DNA of 64,000 bases from Shewanella intestini (GCF_018221465.1 NZ_JAAIKR010000002.1:62001-126000), one strand, 5' to 3'; shown: positions 26,454 to 36,206, numbered from the stretch's first letter. Numbers and translations: made by a program. The notes: a model not told the origin generated them from the letters alone.

Positions 26454-27083
26454 TTTATTCACATCCGGCATCTAAATATGGTTGAAAGTATACTGCCGTA
26501 AAACGAGTGAATGAAAGCGCAAAGCAGCGTCAATACTGAGTTTGCTAAGATGGTCTAATTAATTGTTAGCGTTGATTTGAGTATGTTTATATGGAGTAAA
26601 ACAAAGCTAAAAATTTGCAGGGGAATTGCGTAGCAACTGTTGCTAAAAATAAACGTGTTTGTTTCTTTAGTACTGTATGCTTACCATAAATAGCTCGCCG
26701 AAGTGTTTTCAATGTGGTCTATTGACGTTAGATAGCCTATTAAGGCGATTTCTCGACAATTGTCTTAGGTTACCTTAAATCCGTTGTCTATTTTTGCTGG
26801 TTAAAGATAGGCTTGATGAAGTTATCAAATAAGTGCTGACTAACGAGTGCGTTAAGCTTAGAGTTAAATTTTGCACGCTAATAACACCAGTAGCTAGTAT
26901 GCATAAAGATGAGTAGTGCGGCGTTGAAGTCAACCGATAGGTTGAAAATCATTAAGCTTCAATCATATGAAATATTATTTAAGCAGACTAGGTTGGATAA
27001 CGTATGGATACATAGTAACGTAAAGCAGTTTAGTACCATTAAGTTGCTGATGAGACGCTATTTATTATCTAAAGGAGCAGAAT
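26454..27083. other. intergenic, 630 bp
   Basis: This is the longest gap with nothing assigned between divergent genes. A 64-codon frame near its right end has no ribosome site and runs into the next gene out of frame. I see no repeat, RNA gene or clear operator. Confidence 0.45.
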
Positions 27084-27833
27084 ATGCCTTCAATATGTCA
27101 TGAAGTAGATTATGAAATTATTGGGAACAGTATGCAGTTAGTTGAGGTTGAATTAGACCCTCAAGAAACTGTAATAGCTGAAGCGGGTGCCATGAGTTAT
27201 ATGGAACAAGATATTAGTTTTGAAGCAAAAATGGGCGATGGTTCTGAACCCGAATCGGGCTTTTTTGGAAAACTGCTTGGCGCGGGTAAACGTGTGCTCA
27301 CCGGTGAAAGCTTATTTATGACTCACTTTTCAAATGAGGGGCACACAAAACGTAAAGTGGCCTTTGCTGCGCCTAATCCCGGTACGATTTTAGCTATTGA
27401 TTTAAGCGAGCATGGTAATGAATTAGTTTGTCAAAAAGACAGCTTTCTTGCCGCCGCGCTGGGCACGCAAGTCTCGATGACGTTTAATCGAAAATTAGGT
27501 GCGGGATTTTTTGGCGGCGAAGGGTTTATTTTACAAAGCTTAAAAGGCGATGGGATGGCCTTTATACATGCTGGTGGCACGCTGATAAAGAAAGAATTAA
27601 AAGGTGAAACGTTGCGAGTAGATACCGGCTGTTTAGTCGGTTTTACCCCAGGGATTGATTATGATATTCAACGCGCAGGCTCACTAAAATCGATGTTTCT
27701 TGGTGGTGAAGGTTTGTTTTTAGCCACATTAAGCGGCCATGGTACCGTTTGGTTACAAAGCTTACCGTTTTCACGAATGGCAGATAGAATTTTGGCGCAA
27801 GCACCTTCAACTATCCATAGTGAAAAAGGCTAA
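27084..27833 (+). CDS. AIM24/TIGR00266-family protein
   Basis: This 249-residue protein belongs to the conserved family related to mitochondrial AIM24. Typical features are the opening [30 protein letters not shown], glycine-rich beta strands ([25 protein letters not shown]), and [24 protein letters not shown]. The fold is all beta and the biochemical role is unknown. AAGGAG precedes the ATG. It is a single gene with its own terminator. Confidence 0.88.
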   Translation: MPSICHEVDYEIIGNSMQLVEVELDPQETVIAEAGAMSYMEQDISFEAKMGDGSEPESGFFGKLLGAGKRVLTGESLFMTHFSNEGHTKRKVAFAAPNPGTILAIDLSEHGNELVCQKDSFLAAALGTQVSMTFNRKLGAGFFGGEGFILQSLKGDGMAFIHAGGTLIKKELKGETLRVDTGCLVGFTPGIDYDIQRAGSLKSMFLGGEGLFLATLSGHGTVWLQSLPFSRMADRILAQAPSTIHSEKG

Positions 27834-27917
27834 CACCATAAGAGCAAGTTAAGTTTCTTTTTGTGCTTGGTCGATAAATCTGTCTGGGACATTGGTCGAT
27901 TAGCCTTGTCTCATTTT

Positions 27918-27953
27918 AAAAGCCCCTAACATGTTAATGAATAGGGGCTTTTT
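27918..27953. terminator. terminator between AIM24-like gene and yccF
   Basis: AAAGCCCCTA and TAGGGGCTTT pair perfectly over 10 bp, with A-run and T-run flanks that suit both convergent genes. Confidence 0.85.
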
Positions 27954-27973
27954 GTTGTTATCGAGACGGACAA

Positions 27974-28387
27974 TTATGCTTCAGAACGATTAACAATGGT
28001 TTGACCAATTGGCGTTAGACTTAATAGTGCAAGCTTTAAGTGTTGAATAGCAAATGGAATGCCGATAATAGTAACAAAGCAGGCAATGGCTGAAGCCAAG
28101 TGGCCAAGCGCTAACCAGATCCCAAAAAAGACAAGCCAGATGATGTTGCCCAATAAGCCCATGGTACCTGTACCAATATCTTCATGTCCAAGCAGTTGTT
28201 TGCGGTTAACGCTTTCTTGACCAAATGGCCAAAATGTCATTTCACCGATCACAAAACACGCTCTACCAAATGGGATGCCGATAATACTTATAAAGCATAA
28301 TAGTCCCACTAACCACCATGCTAAGCCCATGATTAAACCGCCCATAATGAACCAAGCCAAATTGAAGATAAACCGCAGTACACTCAT
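27974..28387 (-). CDS. yccF: YccF-family inner-membrane protein
   Basis: This 137-residue protein has the duplicated hydrophobic arrangement of YccF (DUF307): FNLAWFIMGGLIMGLAWWLVG and IGIPFGRACFVIGEMTFWPFG in the first half, then GLLGNIIWLVFFGIWLALGH and IIGIPFAIQHLKLALLSLTPIG in the second. The paired IGIPF motifs are the hallmark. The ATG at 28387 has AAGGAA upstream. Function is unknown. Confidence 0.9.
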   Translation of the reverse strand: MSVLRFIFNLAWFIMGGLIMGLAWWLVGLLCFISIIGIPFGRACFVIGEMTFWPFGQESVNRKQLLGHEDIGTGTMGLLGNIIWLVFFGIWLALGHLASAIACFVTIIGIPFAIQHLKLALLSLTPIGQTIVNRSEA

Positions 28388-28575
28388 GAATGTTCCTTGA
28401 AAATAGGTAAATATAATATGACGCATGCTAAAACCATGCCATTTACTTAACTTATTGTTTTATTTTATTTATGCTAAAAATCTGACTATAGCGAGTAAAT
28501 GGGAAGATAAAACAATGCCACTTTAGACCAACTATTAGTTAAAATGACAATAATGTTGTTTTATGCGAGTGACCA

Positions 28576-29541
28576 ATGAACCTGCCAAGTCCGATAGAGA
28601 GTATAACATTTGAAAATCAGTGTGTTTTTGTTAAACGTGATGATTTGATTGATGATGATTTTAGTGGCAATAAAGCCCGCAAATTTGATTACTTTTTTAA
28701 CCATGATTTCCCCAACGTTAAGCGCATTATAGGTAGTGGTTCAGCCCAAGCTAACTCTTTATATTCATTATCTGTTTTGGCTAAAATAAAAGGCTGGCAA
28801 TTGGATTTTTATGTTGATCATATTCCATCGTATTTGGCCAAAAATCCACAAGGCAATTATCTCGGTGCACTAGAGCATGGCGCCAATGTGATCAGTGTGA
28901 GTGAGCATCCACAGTTTAAGCAAATCAACGCTGCGACGCTGGATCTTAAAATGGCGCAGATTACACAACACTACCTTAATGATAACGACCCTTGCACGTT
29001 ATTGTTTGTCGCAGAAGGCGGACGTTGTGAATATGCTAAACAAGGGGTTGAAAAACTGGGGCAAGAAATTATTGTTTGGGCATTAGCGCAACGTTATCAA
29101 CAATGTGAGGTCTTTTTACCTGCGGGCACGGGAACCACTGCATTATATTTACAACGTTTTTTTAACCACCATGACACTCAAGGAGTAACCATTAATGTGT
29201 TGACTTGTGCCACGGTCGGTAACGATGACTATTTACGCCAGCAATTTAGCTCGTTAGAGACAAATACCGATGACCACCCACATATTATTAATAATGGTAA
29301 AAAATATCATTTTGGTAAATTGGACTTGAGTTGCTATCGAATGTGGCAACACGTGTGCCAACAGGGGATTGAATTTGACATGTTATATGACCCAGTTGGC
29401 TTTTTAGTGTTACAGCATTATCTGCGCCAAAAAAAATCAGCAACCCATGAAATAAATTGGCCATTGCTTTACATTCATCAAGGTGGACTAAAAGGCAATA
29501 AGACGATGTTGGCAAGATATAAACGTAAGTTTGGGGAGTAG
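28576..29541 (+). CDS. D-cysteine desulfhydrase/ACC deaminase-like PLP enzyme
   Basis: This 321-residue protein is a fold-type II pyridoxal-phosphate enzyme. The likely Schiff-base lysine lies in the DDFSGNKARKF motif near residue 34-36, which is the family signature, and a phosphate-binding GTGTTALYL follows near 195. Members remove sulfide from D-cysteine or deaminate 1-aminocyclopropane carboxylate; which of these applies cannot be told here. It is a single gene. Confidence 0.87.
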   Translation: MNLPSPIESITFENQCVFVKRDDLIDDDFSGNKARKFDYFFNHDFPNVKRIIGSGSAQANSLYSLSVLAKIKGWQLDFYVDHIPSYLAKNPQGNYLGALEHGANVISVSEHPQFKQINAATLDLKMAQITQHYLNDNDPCTLLFVAEGGRCEYAKQGVEKLGQEIIVWALAQRYQQCEVFLPAGTGTTALYLQRFFNHHDTQGVTINVLTCATVGNDDYLRQQFSSLETNTDDHPHIINNGKKYHFGKLDLSCYRMWQHVCQQGIEFDMLYDPVGFLVLQHYLRQKKSATHEINWPLLYIHQGGLKGNKTMLARYKRKFGE

Positions 29542-29551
29542 TTGATAGACT

Positions 29552-29625
29552 TTTGCTCTGTTCTAATAAACGGTCGGTAACTGAGAGGAAATACCGTGAA
29601 ATGCGCTTATTATTAACAGAGCAAA
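29552..29625. repeat. 74-bp imperfect inverted repeat between convergent genes
   Basis: The outer arms TTTGCTCTGTT and AACAGAGCAAA pair perfectly over 11 bp. The adjoining TAATAA/TTATTA segments extend the pairing with a bulge, and CGGT/ACCG can pair inside. It could be a terminator pair, a small miniature element or a structured RNA. Confidence 0.6.
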
Positions 29626-29645
29626 GTGGTTAGAGCAGGTTAAAG

Positions 29646-29819
29646 TTATTTGTTTGCAGTGAGTAGCCACTTCATGAAACGCAATGCTTCAGTACGCTTT
29701 GTAAATGTTTTCATTGTTTTACCGTTTGTGTCAGTAAAGGCAATGGAGTTTTTATTTGAAGAAATTGAATCAACTGGAAAATTAACAACAATTTCGTGAC
29801 CGTTTAAATGGTATGACAT
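29646..29819 (-). CDS. small basic protein, 57 aa
   Basis: The sequence begins MSYHLNGHEIVVNF and ends MKWLLTANK. It alternates short strands with a C-terminal amphipathic helix and is basic overall. The ATG at 29819 is 8 bases after AAGGAG; a GTG three codons upstream overlaps the spacer and is less likely. No family is recognised. Confidence 0.65.
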   Translation of the reverse strand: MSYHLNGHEIVVNFPVDSISSNKNSIAFTDTNGKTMKTFTKRTEALRFMKWLLTANK

Positions 29820-29828
29820 ATGCCACAC

Positions 29829-30288
29829 TCCTTATTATATTTCACCCTAAAGTGATTGTTTTATTAATATAAATATCCTTAGCAGTACCTGCTACAGAAA
29901 GTTTGTTCAAATTTCGATGCGTTGATTTTCTCTACGCGTTCAATAAAGAGGTTTAGCCGTTTCAGTGACGTGCTGTTTTTTGCTACTTCAATCTCTTTAT
30001 GTATCTAGTAAAACATACCATTATGACAAATCGATGACGATATTTATTGATATACCATGAATTACTAGACTGAAATACGCTTGGTAGGGGTTTACTAGAG
30101 GAAGTTGAAAAGACTCACAATTAGATAAACATATAAAACCTTGAACGAATTTGCATGAATTGTAATCAAAGGATTTTTCAGAAGCAAGAACTTTGTGTAT
30201 TAAATTTAAAACAAAGGTAAGCAATATCACAAAAACGCTCACCTTTGCTAACATCATTTATTGTAGATTGTGTGAAAAAAATAACTTT
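29829..30288. other. intergenic, 460 bp
   Basis: A 78-codon minus-strand frame at 30021-30257 has a hydrophobic N-terminus and three cysteines but no ribosome site, so I leave it uncalled. Nothing else is recognisable. Confidence 0.4.
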
Positions 30289-30957
30289 TTAGTAGATTAA
30301 TTCGCCAATGGGGTTAAGGATTTTGCTTAATCCTTTAGTGAAGTACAGCGGTGCGTCAACCACTGTGTAACACAAACAACCTTGTTTCGTTTTAGGCGAA
30401 TGCTTATCTTCAGCGGTCATTACCATTAAGTCACCGGGTTTGTAGTCGCTAAATTCATCACTAAATTCACCTGCCAGTAATAACGTTAACTCAGTGCCTT
30501 TGTGTGTGTGTTGTGGTATTTCGCCATCAGCATCAATATAAAGTAAACTGGCTCTTGCTTTGCCTTCTCCTGTGTCTAATCTGGCGCGGCTTACTTTACC
30601 TATACCTTGCCATTCGCTTAGCATTTGTTGACGAAAAACTTGAGGTAAAGCGTATTGTTTTTCTTTAACCGTGACCGTTACTGACGAAGGTAAGTTTATT
30701 CCAGTATCTAACGGTAAATCGTCTATATCACTAAGCATGTTTGAGAGTAAATCATCAAGTAGTGCTTGCTCTTGCTGGGCGGGTGCTGAATTGTCAGAAA
30801 ACGCCTCAACTGAAAGCGCCTTGGTGAGCTGCTGGCATTGTTGTTGGCATTGGCCACAATATTCAATATGGGCAGATAACGCGATAGATAAAGACAGTGG
30901 TAATTGACCTTGGGCATGGAGCTCAAGCATTTGTTTATCAGGGTGGAAATTAATCAT
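30289..30957 (-). CDS. chrR: ChrR-like cupin anti-sigma factor
   Basis: This 222-residue protein has the zinc-binding anti-sigma domain at its start, with His and Cys ligands in HIEYCGQCQQQC, and a cupin domain at its end with the histidines of IPQHTHKGTELTLLLAGEFSDE. ChrR proteins hold an RpoE-type sigma factor and release it on singlet-oxygen or related stress. The gene overlaps the sigma-factor gene by 4 bp (ATGA), as is usual for this pair. Confidence 0.9.
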   Translation of the reverse strand: MINFHPDKQMLELHAQGQLPLSLSIALSAHIEYCGQCQQQCQQLTKALSVEAFSDNSAPAQQEQALLDDLLSNMLSDIDDLPLDTGINLPSSVTVTVKEKQYALPQVFRQQMLSEWQGIGKVSRARLDTGEGKARASLLYIDADGEIPQHTHKGTELTLLLAGEFSDEFSDYKPGDLMVMTAEDKHSPKTKQGCLCYTVVDAPLYFTKGLSKILNPIGELIY

Positions 30958-31598
30958 AGCGCTTGCTCCATGTAACTTTTTAGCTTTTCTAATCCTAAAC
31001 GTAACCGTGATTTAACTGTACCAATTGGAATGTGGAGTTTTTCAGCCAACTCTTGTTGGGTGAGTTCCTGCAGGTAAATACCTCTGACGACTTGTTTTTG
31101 CAATGGAGGAAGGGCATCTACATGCTTTAACAGTGAAGCCGAGAGCATGAAATCATTGTCATCTTCTTGTGCGTTGTCAGAGTCAAACAGTTGCCAAATA
31201 TCATCGCCGAAAGAATCTTCACGGTTGTGTTGCACTTTGCGTAGCATGTCAAAGCATTGATTACGCATGATGGTAAAAACCCATGTTGTCACCGCGGCTT
31301 TATCGGGGTTGTACAAATGCGCTTTGGTCCATACGCGGGTTAGGGTTTCTTGAACCAAATCAAGAGCAAGGCCCTGTTGATTGAGACGTTGATGACCAAA
31401 GGCATTTATTTTAGGGCTAAAGTAGGCAAAAAGCTTGGCAAATGCACGTTTGTCTTGATAATTGGCAACCGCTGACATGTACAAGGCAAGTTGTTCATTA
31501 TTATCTTTATCGCTGTTTGTCTTCATAACATCACGTGTTTGATTATGGTTAACATTATCATAACCTTGTTGTGATGTTTTGGTGGAGTTTATTTGCAT
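30954..31598 (-). CDS. ECF sigma factor of the RpoE-ChrR type
   Basis: This 214-residue sigma factor has region 2 (FAKLFAYFSPKINAFGHQR...LVQETLTRVWTKAH) and region 4 (LPPLQKQVVRGIYLQELTQQELAEKLHIPIGTVKSRLRLGLEKLK). The first 24 residues before MKTNSDKD are polar and unusual, so the true start may be that internal methionine. It is coupled to chrR. A promoter-like pair TGATCG-N16-CGTA upstream suggests autoregulation. Confidence 0.9.
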   Translation of the reverse strand: MQINSTKTSQQGYDNVNHNQTRDVMKTNSDKDNNEQLALYMSAVANYQDKRAFAKLFAYFSPKINAFGHQRLNQQGLALDLVQETLTRVWTKAHLYNPDKAAVTTWVFTIMRNQCFDMLRKVQHNREDSFGDDIWQLFDSDNAQEDDNDFMLSASLLKHVDALPPLQKQVVRGIYLQELTQQELAEKLHIPIGTVKSRLRLGLEKLKSYMEQAL

Positions 31599-31693
31599 AG
31601 TGACACCATTTATTTCGTTTTTGCCTTTGCAGTAAAAAAGGCAGTTTTAATATAAATTGTTTCAACGCTATGTGGTTACTGAGTCATGTTTTG

Positions 31694-31719
31694 TACGTAG
31701 ACGAATACCAATGCGATCA
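31694..31719 (-). promoter_or_regulatory. candidate ECF autoregulatory promoter
   Basis: On the minus strand TGATCG (31719-31714) and CGTA (31697-31694) are 16 bp apart, resembling elements reported for RpoE-ChrR regulons. The site is about 96 bp before the sigma-factor gene. The match is by recollection of the family, not computed. Confidence 0.4.
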
Positions 31720-31722
31720 CTG

Positions 31723-32286
31723 CTAATTAACTTTAATGATTTCAGCCAACATTTTTTGTGTAAGCTGGTGGGTTGTCTGGCTTATACATTGTTGTTTTTG
31801 TTGACTACTCAACGGTAATATTTCTAACCAGCGTTGACATACCCAGCTGATATCATTGAAATAATGTTCGTGATAAATCGCTTTATGTTGAGGGTATTGT
31901 TCAAAAATAGAAATAAGCGTCTGTTTTAGTTTTAGTTCTTGCTCATCCGTTTGTTTTATTTCGGTTGGTTGCCAAAGTGGTGAGAGTTTGACATTTGAGT
32001 GGGTTAACTCGTCAGTGTCTTTTTTGATGTCACCAAGCTTAAAGTTTTGCAAGCCTTTAACGGTAATGGCTAACATGTTGTTTTCTAGTGTGTCAAAATC
32101 CACTATTTCAACTAAAGTGCCATGTTCAAGTAGGGTTTTATTTTCGTTCAACATGACAATGCCAAATTGTTTATTTGATTTCATTGACTCACTGACCATA
32201 CGCAGGTAACGCGGCTCAAAAACCCGTAACTGGGTATATCCTTGAGGCAAGATGCAAATAGGCAAGGGAAAAATAGCGATATTCAT
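31723..32286 (-). CDS. Lon N-terminal-domain protein
   Basis: This 187-residue protein starts MNIAIFPLPICILPQGYTQLRVFEPRYLRMV, the signature of the Lon substrate-binding (LAN) domain standing without the ATPase or protease parts. Such proteins are widespread and uncharacterised. I place the start at 32286, since 32 upstream codons carry no family similarity. It lies upstream of the sigma-factor gene on the same strand. Confidence 0.85.
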   Translation of the reverse strand: MNIAIFPLPICILPQGYTQLRVFEPRYLRMVSESMKSNKQFGIVMLNENKTLLEHGTLVEIVDFDTLENNMLAITVKGLQNFKLGDIKKDTDELTHSNVKLSPLWQPTEIKQTDEQELKLKQTLISIFEQYPQHKAIYHEHYFNDISWVCQRWLEILPLSSQQKQQCISQTTHQLTQKMLAEIIKVN

Positions 32287-32572
32287 GAAGTCATCCCAGT
32301 AAAAGTGTTTGACCTTGTATACGCACCAAGCAAGCATTTTGATCTCAATTGGGTTATTAGCTTTTGTTTGATAGCTCCTCAAAGTAAATGAGTGGAATGT
32401 AATATTTGCTATGTCACTTGTGCTTTAAATGTTAATAGGTGATTGAGTGAACGATTTAATTTAGTGAAACAAGCCCATTTGGGTGGTTTATCACTGCTTT
32501 ATATGGCCGTTACCACTATAATAATTTTACGCTTTCGCATTATTTTGAACATTGTGATTAACAGGAACTGTA

Positions 32573-33514
32573 ATGAATAATAAAGTACTCGATGCTGTAG
32601 ACCAACGAACTAAATTAGTCGGTGAAAATCGCCTTGAGTTGCTGTTGTTTAGAATTAATTCATTACAATTATTTGCTATTAATGTTTTTAAAATTAAAGA
32701 AGTGGTGGCGGTACCGCCATTAAATGCAATGCCAGGAAGTCATCCAAGTATTGCCGGTGTTGCTAATATTCGCGGTATGTCAATTCCGGTGATTAATTTG
32801 CGTGAAGCAATCGGTTTTGCCCCACGTCCACAGGCAGAAGATTGTAATCTAATTATTACGGAATATAACCGAAGTGTTCAGGGGTTCCTTGTTGAAAAGG
32901 TTGAGCATATCGTCAATATGACGTGGAGTGATATTATGCCGCCACCGAATACGGCGGGTAAGCAAAATTATTTAACCGCTATTACGAAAATTGAAGAAAA
33001 TGGCGTGTCAAAGTTAGTGTCAATTATTGATGTTGAAAAAGTACTAGCTGAAATTATTGATTATGATATTAGCTTGTCCGAGGGTGTGCTTGATGAGCAA
33101 TTACTGCCACAATTAATGGGGAAAAAAGTACTCATTGTTGATGATTCATCAACCGCAAGAGCGCAAATTAGAGATACCTTGTCGCAACTTGGTATTGAAT
33201 TAATCGAGGCTTCTGATGGGCTTAAAGCGTTAAGATTATTACAATCTTGGGCTGATGAAGGCCGTGATGTCCCAACCGAATTATTGATGATGATTACCGA
33301 TGCCGAAATGCCTGAAATGGACGGTTATAAGCTAACGTCTGAAATTCGTGGTGACAGTCGTTTATCGTCGCTTTATATTACGCTTAACACTTCATTAAGT
33401 GGCAGTTTTAACCATGCTATGGTTGAGAAAGTCGGTTGTGATAAGTTTATTTCTAAATTTCAGCCTGACTTGTTAGTTTCTGTGGTTCAAGAACGTATGC
33501 GTCAAATTAACTAA
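32573..33514 (+). CDS. cheV: chemotaxis coupling protein CheV
   Basis: This 313-residue protein has a CheW-like domain (residues about 20-165, with AGVANIRGMSIPVINLREAIG) and a C-terminal receiver domain (KKVLIVDDSSTARAQIRDTL, phospho-acceptor aspartate in MITDAEMPEMDG, lysine in FISKFQPD). CheV couples receptors to CheA and damps signalling when phosphorylated. It stands alone here, separate from the main chemotaxis cluster. Confidence 0.95.
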   Translation: MNNKVLDAVDQRTKLVGENRLELLLFRINSLQLFAINVFKIKEVVAVPPLNAMPGSHPSIAGVANIRGMSIPVINLREAIGFAPRPQAEDCNLIITEYNRSVQGFLVEKVEHIVNMTWSDIMPPPNTAGKQNYLTAITKIEENGVSKLVSIIDVEKVLAEIIDYDISLSEGVLDEQLLPQLMGKKVLIVDDSSTARAQIRDTLSQLGIELIEASDGLKALRLLQSWADEGRDVPTELLMMITDAEMPEMDGYKLTSEIRGDSRLSSLYITLNTSLSGSFNHAMVEKVGCDKFISKFQPDLLVSVVQERMRQIN

Positions 33515-33542
33515 TTTTGTGAGTGAGGCACATTAGCGAATT

Positions 33543-33564
33543 AAAGCAAAGCGCCTGCTTTTTT
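33543..33564 (+). terminator. weak terminator of cheV
   Basis: AAAGCA pairs with TGCTTT around a 7-nt loop and is followed by T residues. Confidence 0.45.
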
Positions 33565-33635
33565 GTGCCTTCTGAAACCTCATCGATTGTGTAAGTCTTG
33601 AAAGGCTGCTTAGTGACTAAATATGGCGTTGTGTT

Positions 33636-34283
33636 TTACAAATGATCTTGATCTTCAATCAAATTATTGATGATCTTTTGTTGATGTTCGTGGGTAATTC
33701 CAATATGAAGCCGTGCAATCTTCACTGCTTTACCAAATGCATTTTTTCCCATCGTAGTCACTAACTGTTGTAAAAATGGGGCTGACAAACTTAACGTTTG
33801 AGCATAATGTGCAATAGCGTGGGTAAGTGAAACGAATTCTAAGCCGTCAAATTCAAATATCTGCAATGAACGAGTGTCGCCGTCGGTGCTGATGGGTTGC
33901 CCATCGACACTGAGCTCCCAGCCTTGGGCGTTGATTCTGTCTTTGGCGATGTTGTACATCATCCATGCACTTTTCTTAAAGCCACCAAATACCTTACAGT
34001 CGAATTCAGATTCTTTTAATTCTTGTTCGGTCCAGTTAATGCCAATGGCTAAGTCTTTTTGATAACGATACATTAATTGTTGTTTGACAGCCGCGCGGCA
34101 ATCCCAAATAGAGGTTAACAAATGCTTGTTGGCTAACCGCATACATTCTTTACATGCTGGGACGCTGATAGATGGGTGGGGTGTATGTGATAAACGATAA
34201 TATTCTAAGGCATGTGCGCTGGGTTCTTCACAAAACCAACATTGGTGGCGTTTGTCAAAAGGCACGTCAACAGCATGTATCAT
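33636..34283 (-). CDS. hypothetical protein with two CxxC pairs
   Basis: This 215-residue protein has CWFCEE near residue 15 and CKECMR near residue 45, which could form a zinc ribbon. A helical middle follows (AVKQQLMYRYQKDLAIGINWTEQEL) and a C-terminal helical region. I do not recognise the family. It is a single gene that converges with cheV. Confidence 0.65.
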   Translation of the reverse strand: MIHAVDVPFDKRHQCWFCEEPSAHALEYYRLSHTPHPSISVPACKECMRLANKHLLTSIWDCRAAVKQQLMYRYQKDLAIGINWTEQELKESEFDCKVFGGFKKSAWMMYNIAKDRINAQGWELSVDGQPISTDGDTRSLQIFEFDGLEFVSLTHAIAHYAQTLSLSAPFLQQLVTTMGKNAFGKAVKIARLHIGITHEHQQKIINNLIEDQDHL

Positions 34284-34324
34284 ATTTTCTCACCTAAACG
34301 GTTCAGCGCTACAGGATAAATAGT

Positions 34325-34357
34325 AAAAAAGCTACGCTGTAAACAGGGTAGCTTTTT
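34325..34357 (-). terminator. terminator of the DUF2750-like gene
   Basis: GCTAC-CTGT pairs with ACAG-GTAGC with a single internal G-G mismatch and a 2-nt loop, flanked by A and T runs. Confidence 0.75.
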
Positions 34358-34448
34358 GTATATTGATAATCAGCAACGCTGACAAGCTGTTAGGTTGCAT
34401 GTCTTAGTATCGTAAAATCAACATACCACTTGGCGTGTTGTACAGTGC

Positions 34449-34808
34449 TTACTCTTGTTCAATATCAACAAGTTCTTTAGCAACAACAATTGGGTCTAAC
34501 TCAATACATTCTTGATCTGCTTCCCAATCAATACCGAGCAGTACACCATCGTCATTTAAATCACCCACCCAGTACTCTAAAAACTCGGTGAGGGGAATAG
34601 TAACCGCTTGGTAGTCAGCCCACTCTTCAGTGCAATGAGTTTTTGCTGCACTTTCTGAAGACCATAATGGCATCACATCAGTATTTTCGAATTCTGATGA
34701 GTCACAAACGACCCAACCTTCACCAGTTTCATCTTGCAAACCCCAAACGACTTGATGTTGTTTAACTTGTTCAATAAAACCAGTTAATGCAGGATTTAGT
34801 TCTGTCAT
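34449..34808 (-). CDS. DUF2750-like protein
   Basis: This 119-residue acidic protein has FIEQVKQHQVVWGLQDE near its start and the late block FLEYWVGDLNDDGVLLGIDWE, which resembles DUF2750. The assignment is by memory of the domain pattern. Function is unknown. It has its own terminator. Confidence 0.7.
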   Translation of the reverse strand: MTELNPALTGFIEQVKQHQVVWGLQDETGEGWVVCDSSEFENTDVMPLWSSESAAKTHCTEEWADYQAVTIPLTEFLEYWVGDLNDDGVLLGIDWEADQECIELDPIVVAKELVDIEQE

Positions 34809-34994
34809 GATAGATCTCTTTAAGTGAGTGGAAACCAGCTTATTATACGGGATGACGACCGAAGTGAAAGGCCAATTTTAATGCTTTAGTTGATAAAGTG
34901 TTCAGAGTTGAAAAATTTATAGAACAAGGGGTTGAGAAGTCTTGGTCAATCAGTCACGATGGGGATCAATGTGACTATTTATAAGAATTTCCAG

Positions 34995-36206
34995 ATGGCA
35001 AAAATTAGACCACTCTCCGCTTTATTGTCTTGTGTCGTTTTTTCTTCCGTATGTGCTAGTTTTCCCACTTTTGCCAATCCCGCTGAGTTTAATCAATGTG
35101 TTGTTCAGTTAAAACAGCAAGCAAAGCAGGCGGGTATCTCGCAACAAACAATAGATACCAGTGTCGCCAATTTAAAATATGTTCCTAGAGTGATTGAGTT
35201 AGATAGAGGCCAACCTGAATTTACCACGACCTTTGCCGATTATCTTGGTAAGCGAGTGACCGAATCAAGAGTTAACCAAGGCCGTAAACTGCTTAAAAAG
35301 CATCATGATTTATTGCAACAGCTCACTAAAAAGTACGGTGTTCCTGGCCAATATATTGTGGCATTTTGGGGACTAGAAACTAATTTTGGTGGCTATAAAG
35401 GTAAAATGCCAATTTTAAACTCGCTGGCAACTTTAGCGTGTGACCCAAGGCGCAGTAAGTATTTTACTCAAGAGTTAATGCAAGCATTAAAGCTCAAAGA
35501 AAAATACCATTTTAGCGATGAAAAAATGGTGGGATCATGGGCCGGAGCAATGGGACACACCCAATTTATGCCAACCAACTACGCTAAATATGCTGTCGAT
35601 GGTGACGGCGATGGCATCGCTGACTTATGGAATAGCACCACAGACGCCTTAACGTCAGCAGCTAACTTTTTACAGCATTTAGGCTGGAAACCAAACGAGC
35701 GTTGGGGCAGGGAAGTCTTGTTACCTAAACCGTTTGATTTTGAACTATTAGGGGCGAAACATGCTCAGCCGTTGACCGACTGGGCCAAATTAAATATCAC
35801 CCAAGTATCTGGTCAACGTTTATCTACCCCAGATATGAAAGCCGCATTATATGTGCCTTCAGGGCATAAAGGGCCAGCATTTCTTGGCTATGATAATTTC
35901 AATGTGATTATGCGCTGGAACCGTTCAACATTTTACGCCATTGCCGTAGGGCATTTAGCCGATCGCATTAATGGGGGGGTACCACTTGCTATCACGCCGC
36001 CGTTACACCAACGCTTATCAAGGGCGCAAGTAAAACAGCTGCAACAAGCGCTAAATGACAACGGTTTTGAAGTAGGAAAACCTGATGGTGTACTAGGTAA
36101 GAACTCAATTAATGGTGTACAAGCTTACCAACGCAGCAAAGGGTTAGTCGCAGACGGCTTCCCTGACAAAGCTACCTTTAGTGCATTAGGTTTAGCGCAC
36201 CAATAA
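34995..36206 (+). CDS. lytic murein transglycosylase, MltB family
   Basis: This 403-residue enzyme cuts peptidoglycan glycan strands. A signal peptide (about 25 residues, ending TFA) is followed by the SLT_2 domain, with the catalytic glutamate in FWGLETNFGGYKG and the downstream AGAMGHTQFMP and DGDGDGIADLW blocks. A C-terminal peptidoglycan-binding domain follows (LSRAQVKQLQQALNDNGF...). The ATG at 34995 gives a proper signal peptide; earlier in-frame starts would extend it by 21 residues. The enzyme is secreted, without a lipobox, so it is soluble. Confidence 0.9.
   Translation: MAKIRPLSALLSCVVFSSVCASFPTFANPAEFNQCVVQLKQQAKQAGISQQTIDTSVANLKYVPRVIELDRGQPEFTTTFADYLGKRVTESRVNQGRKLLKKHHDLLQQLTKKYGVPGQYIVAFWGLETNFGGYKGKMPILNSLATLACDPRRSKYFTQELMQALKLKEKYHFSDEKMVGSWAGAMGHTQFMPTNYAKYAVDGDGDGIADLWNSTTDALTSAANFLQHLGWKPNERWGREVLLPKPFDFELLGAKHAQPLTDWAKLNITQVSGQRLSTPDMKAALYVPSGHKGPAFLGYDNFNVIMRWNRSTFYAIAVGHLADRINGGVPLAITPPLHQRLSRAQVKQLQQALNDNGFEVGKPDGVLGKNSINGVQAYQRSKGLVADGFPDKATFSALGLAHQ

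Noticed and set aside
26909-27103. 64-codon plus-strand frame before the AIM24-like gene
   Set aside because: It has no ribosome site, ends inside the next gene out of frame, and shows no domain.
30021-30257. 78-codon minus-strand frame with a hydrophobic N-terminus and three cysteines
   Set aside because: There is no ribosome site before either start methionine, and the rest is low-complexity without recognisable structure. It could be reconsidered if conserved.
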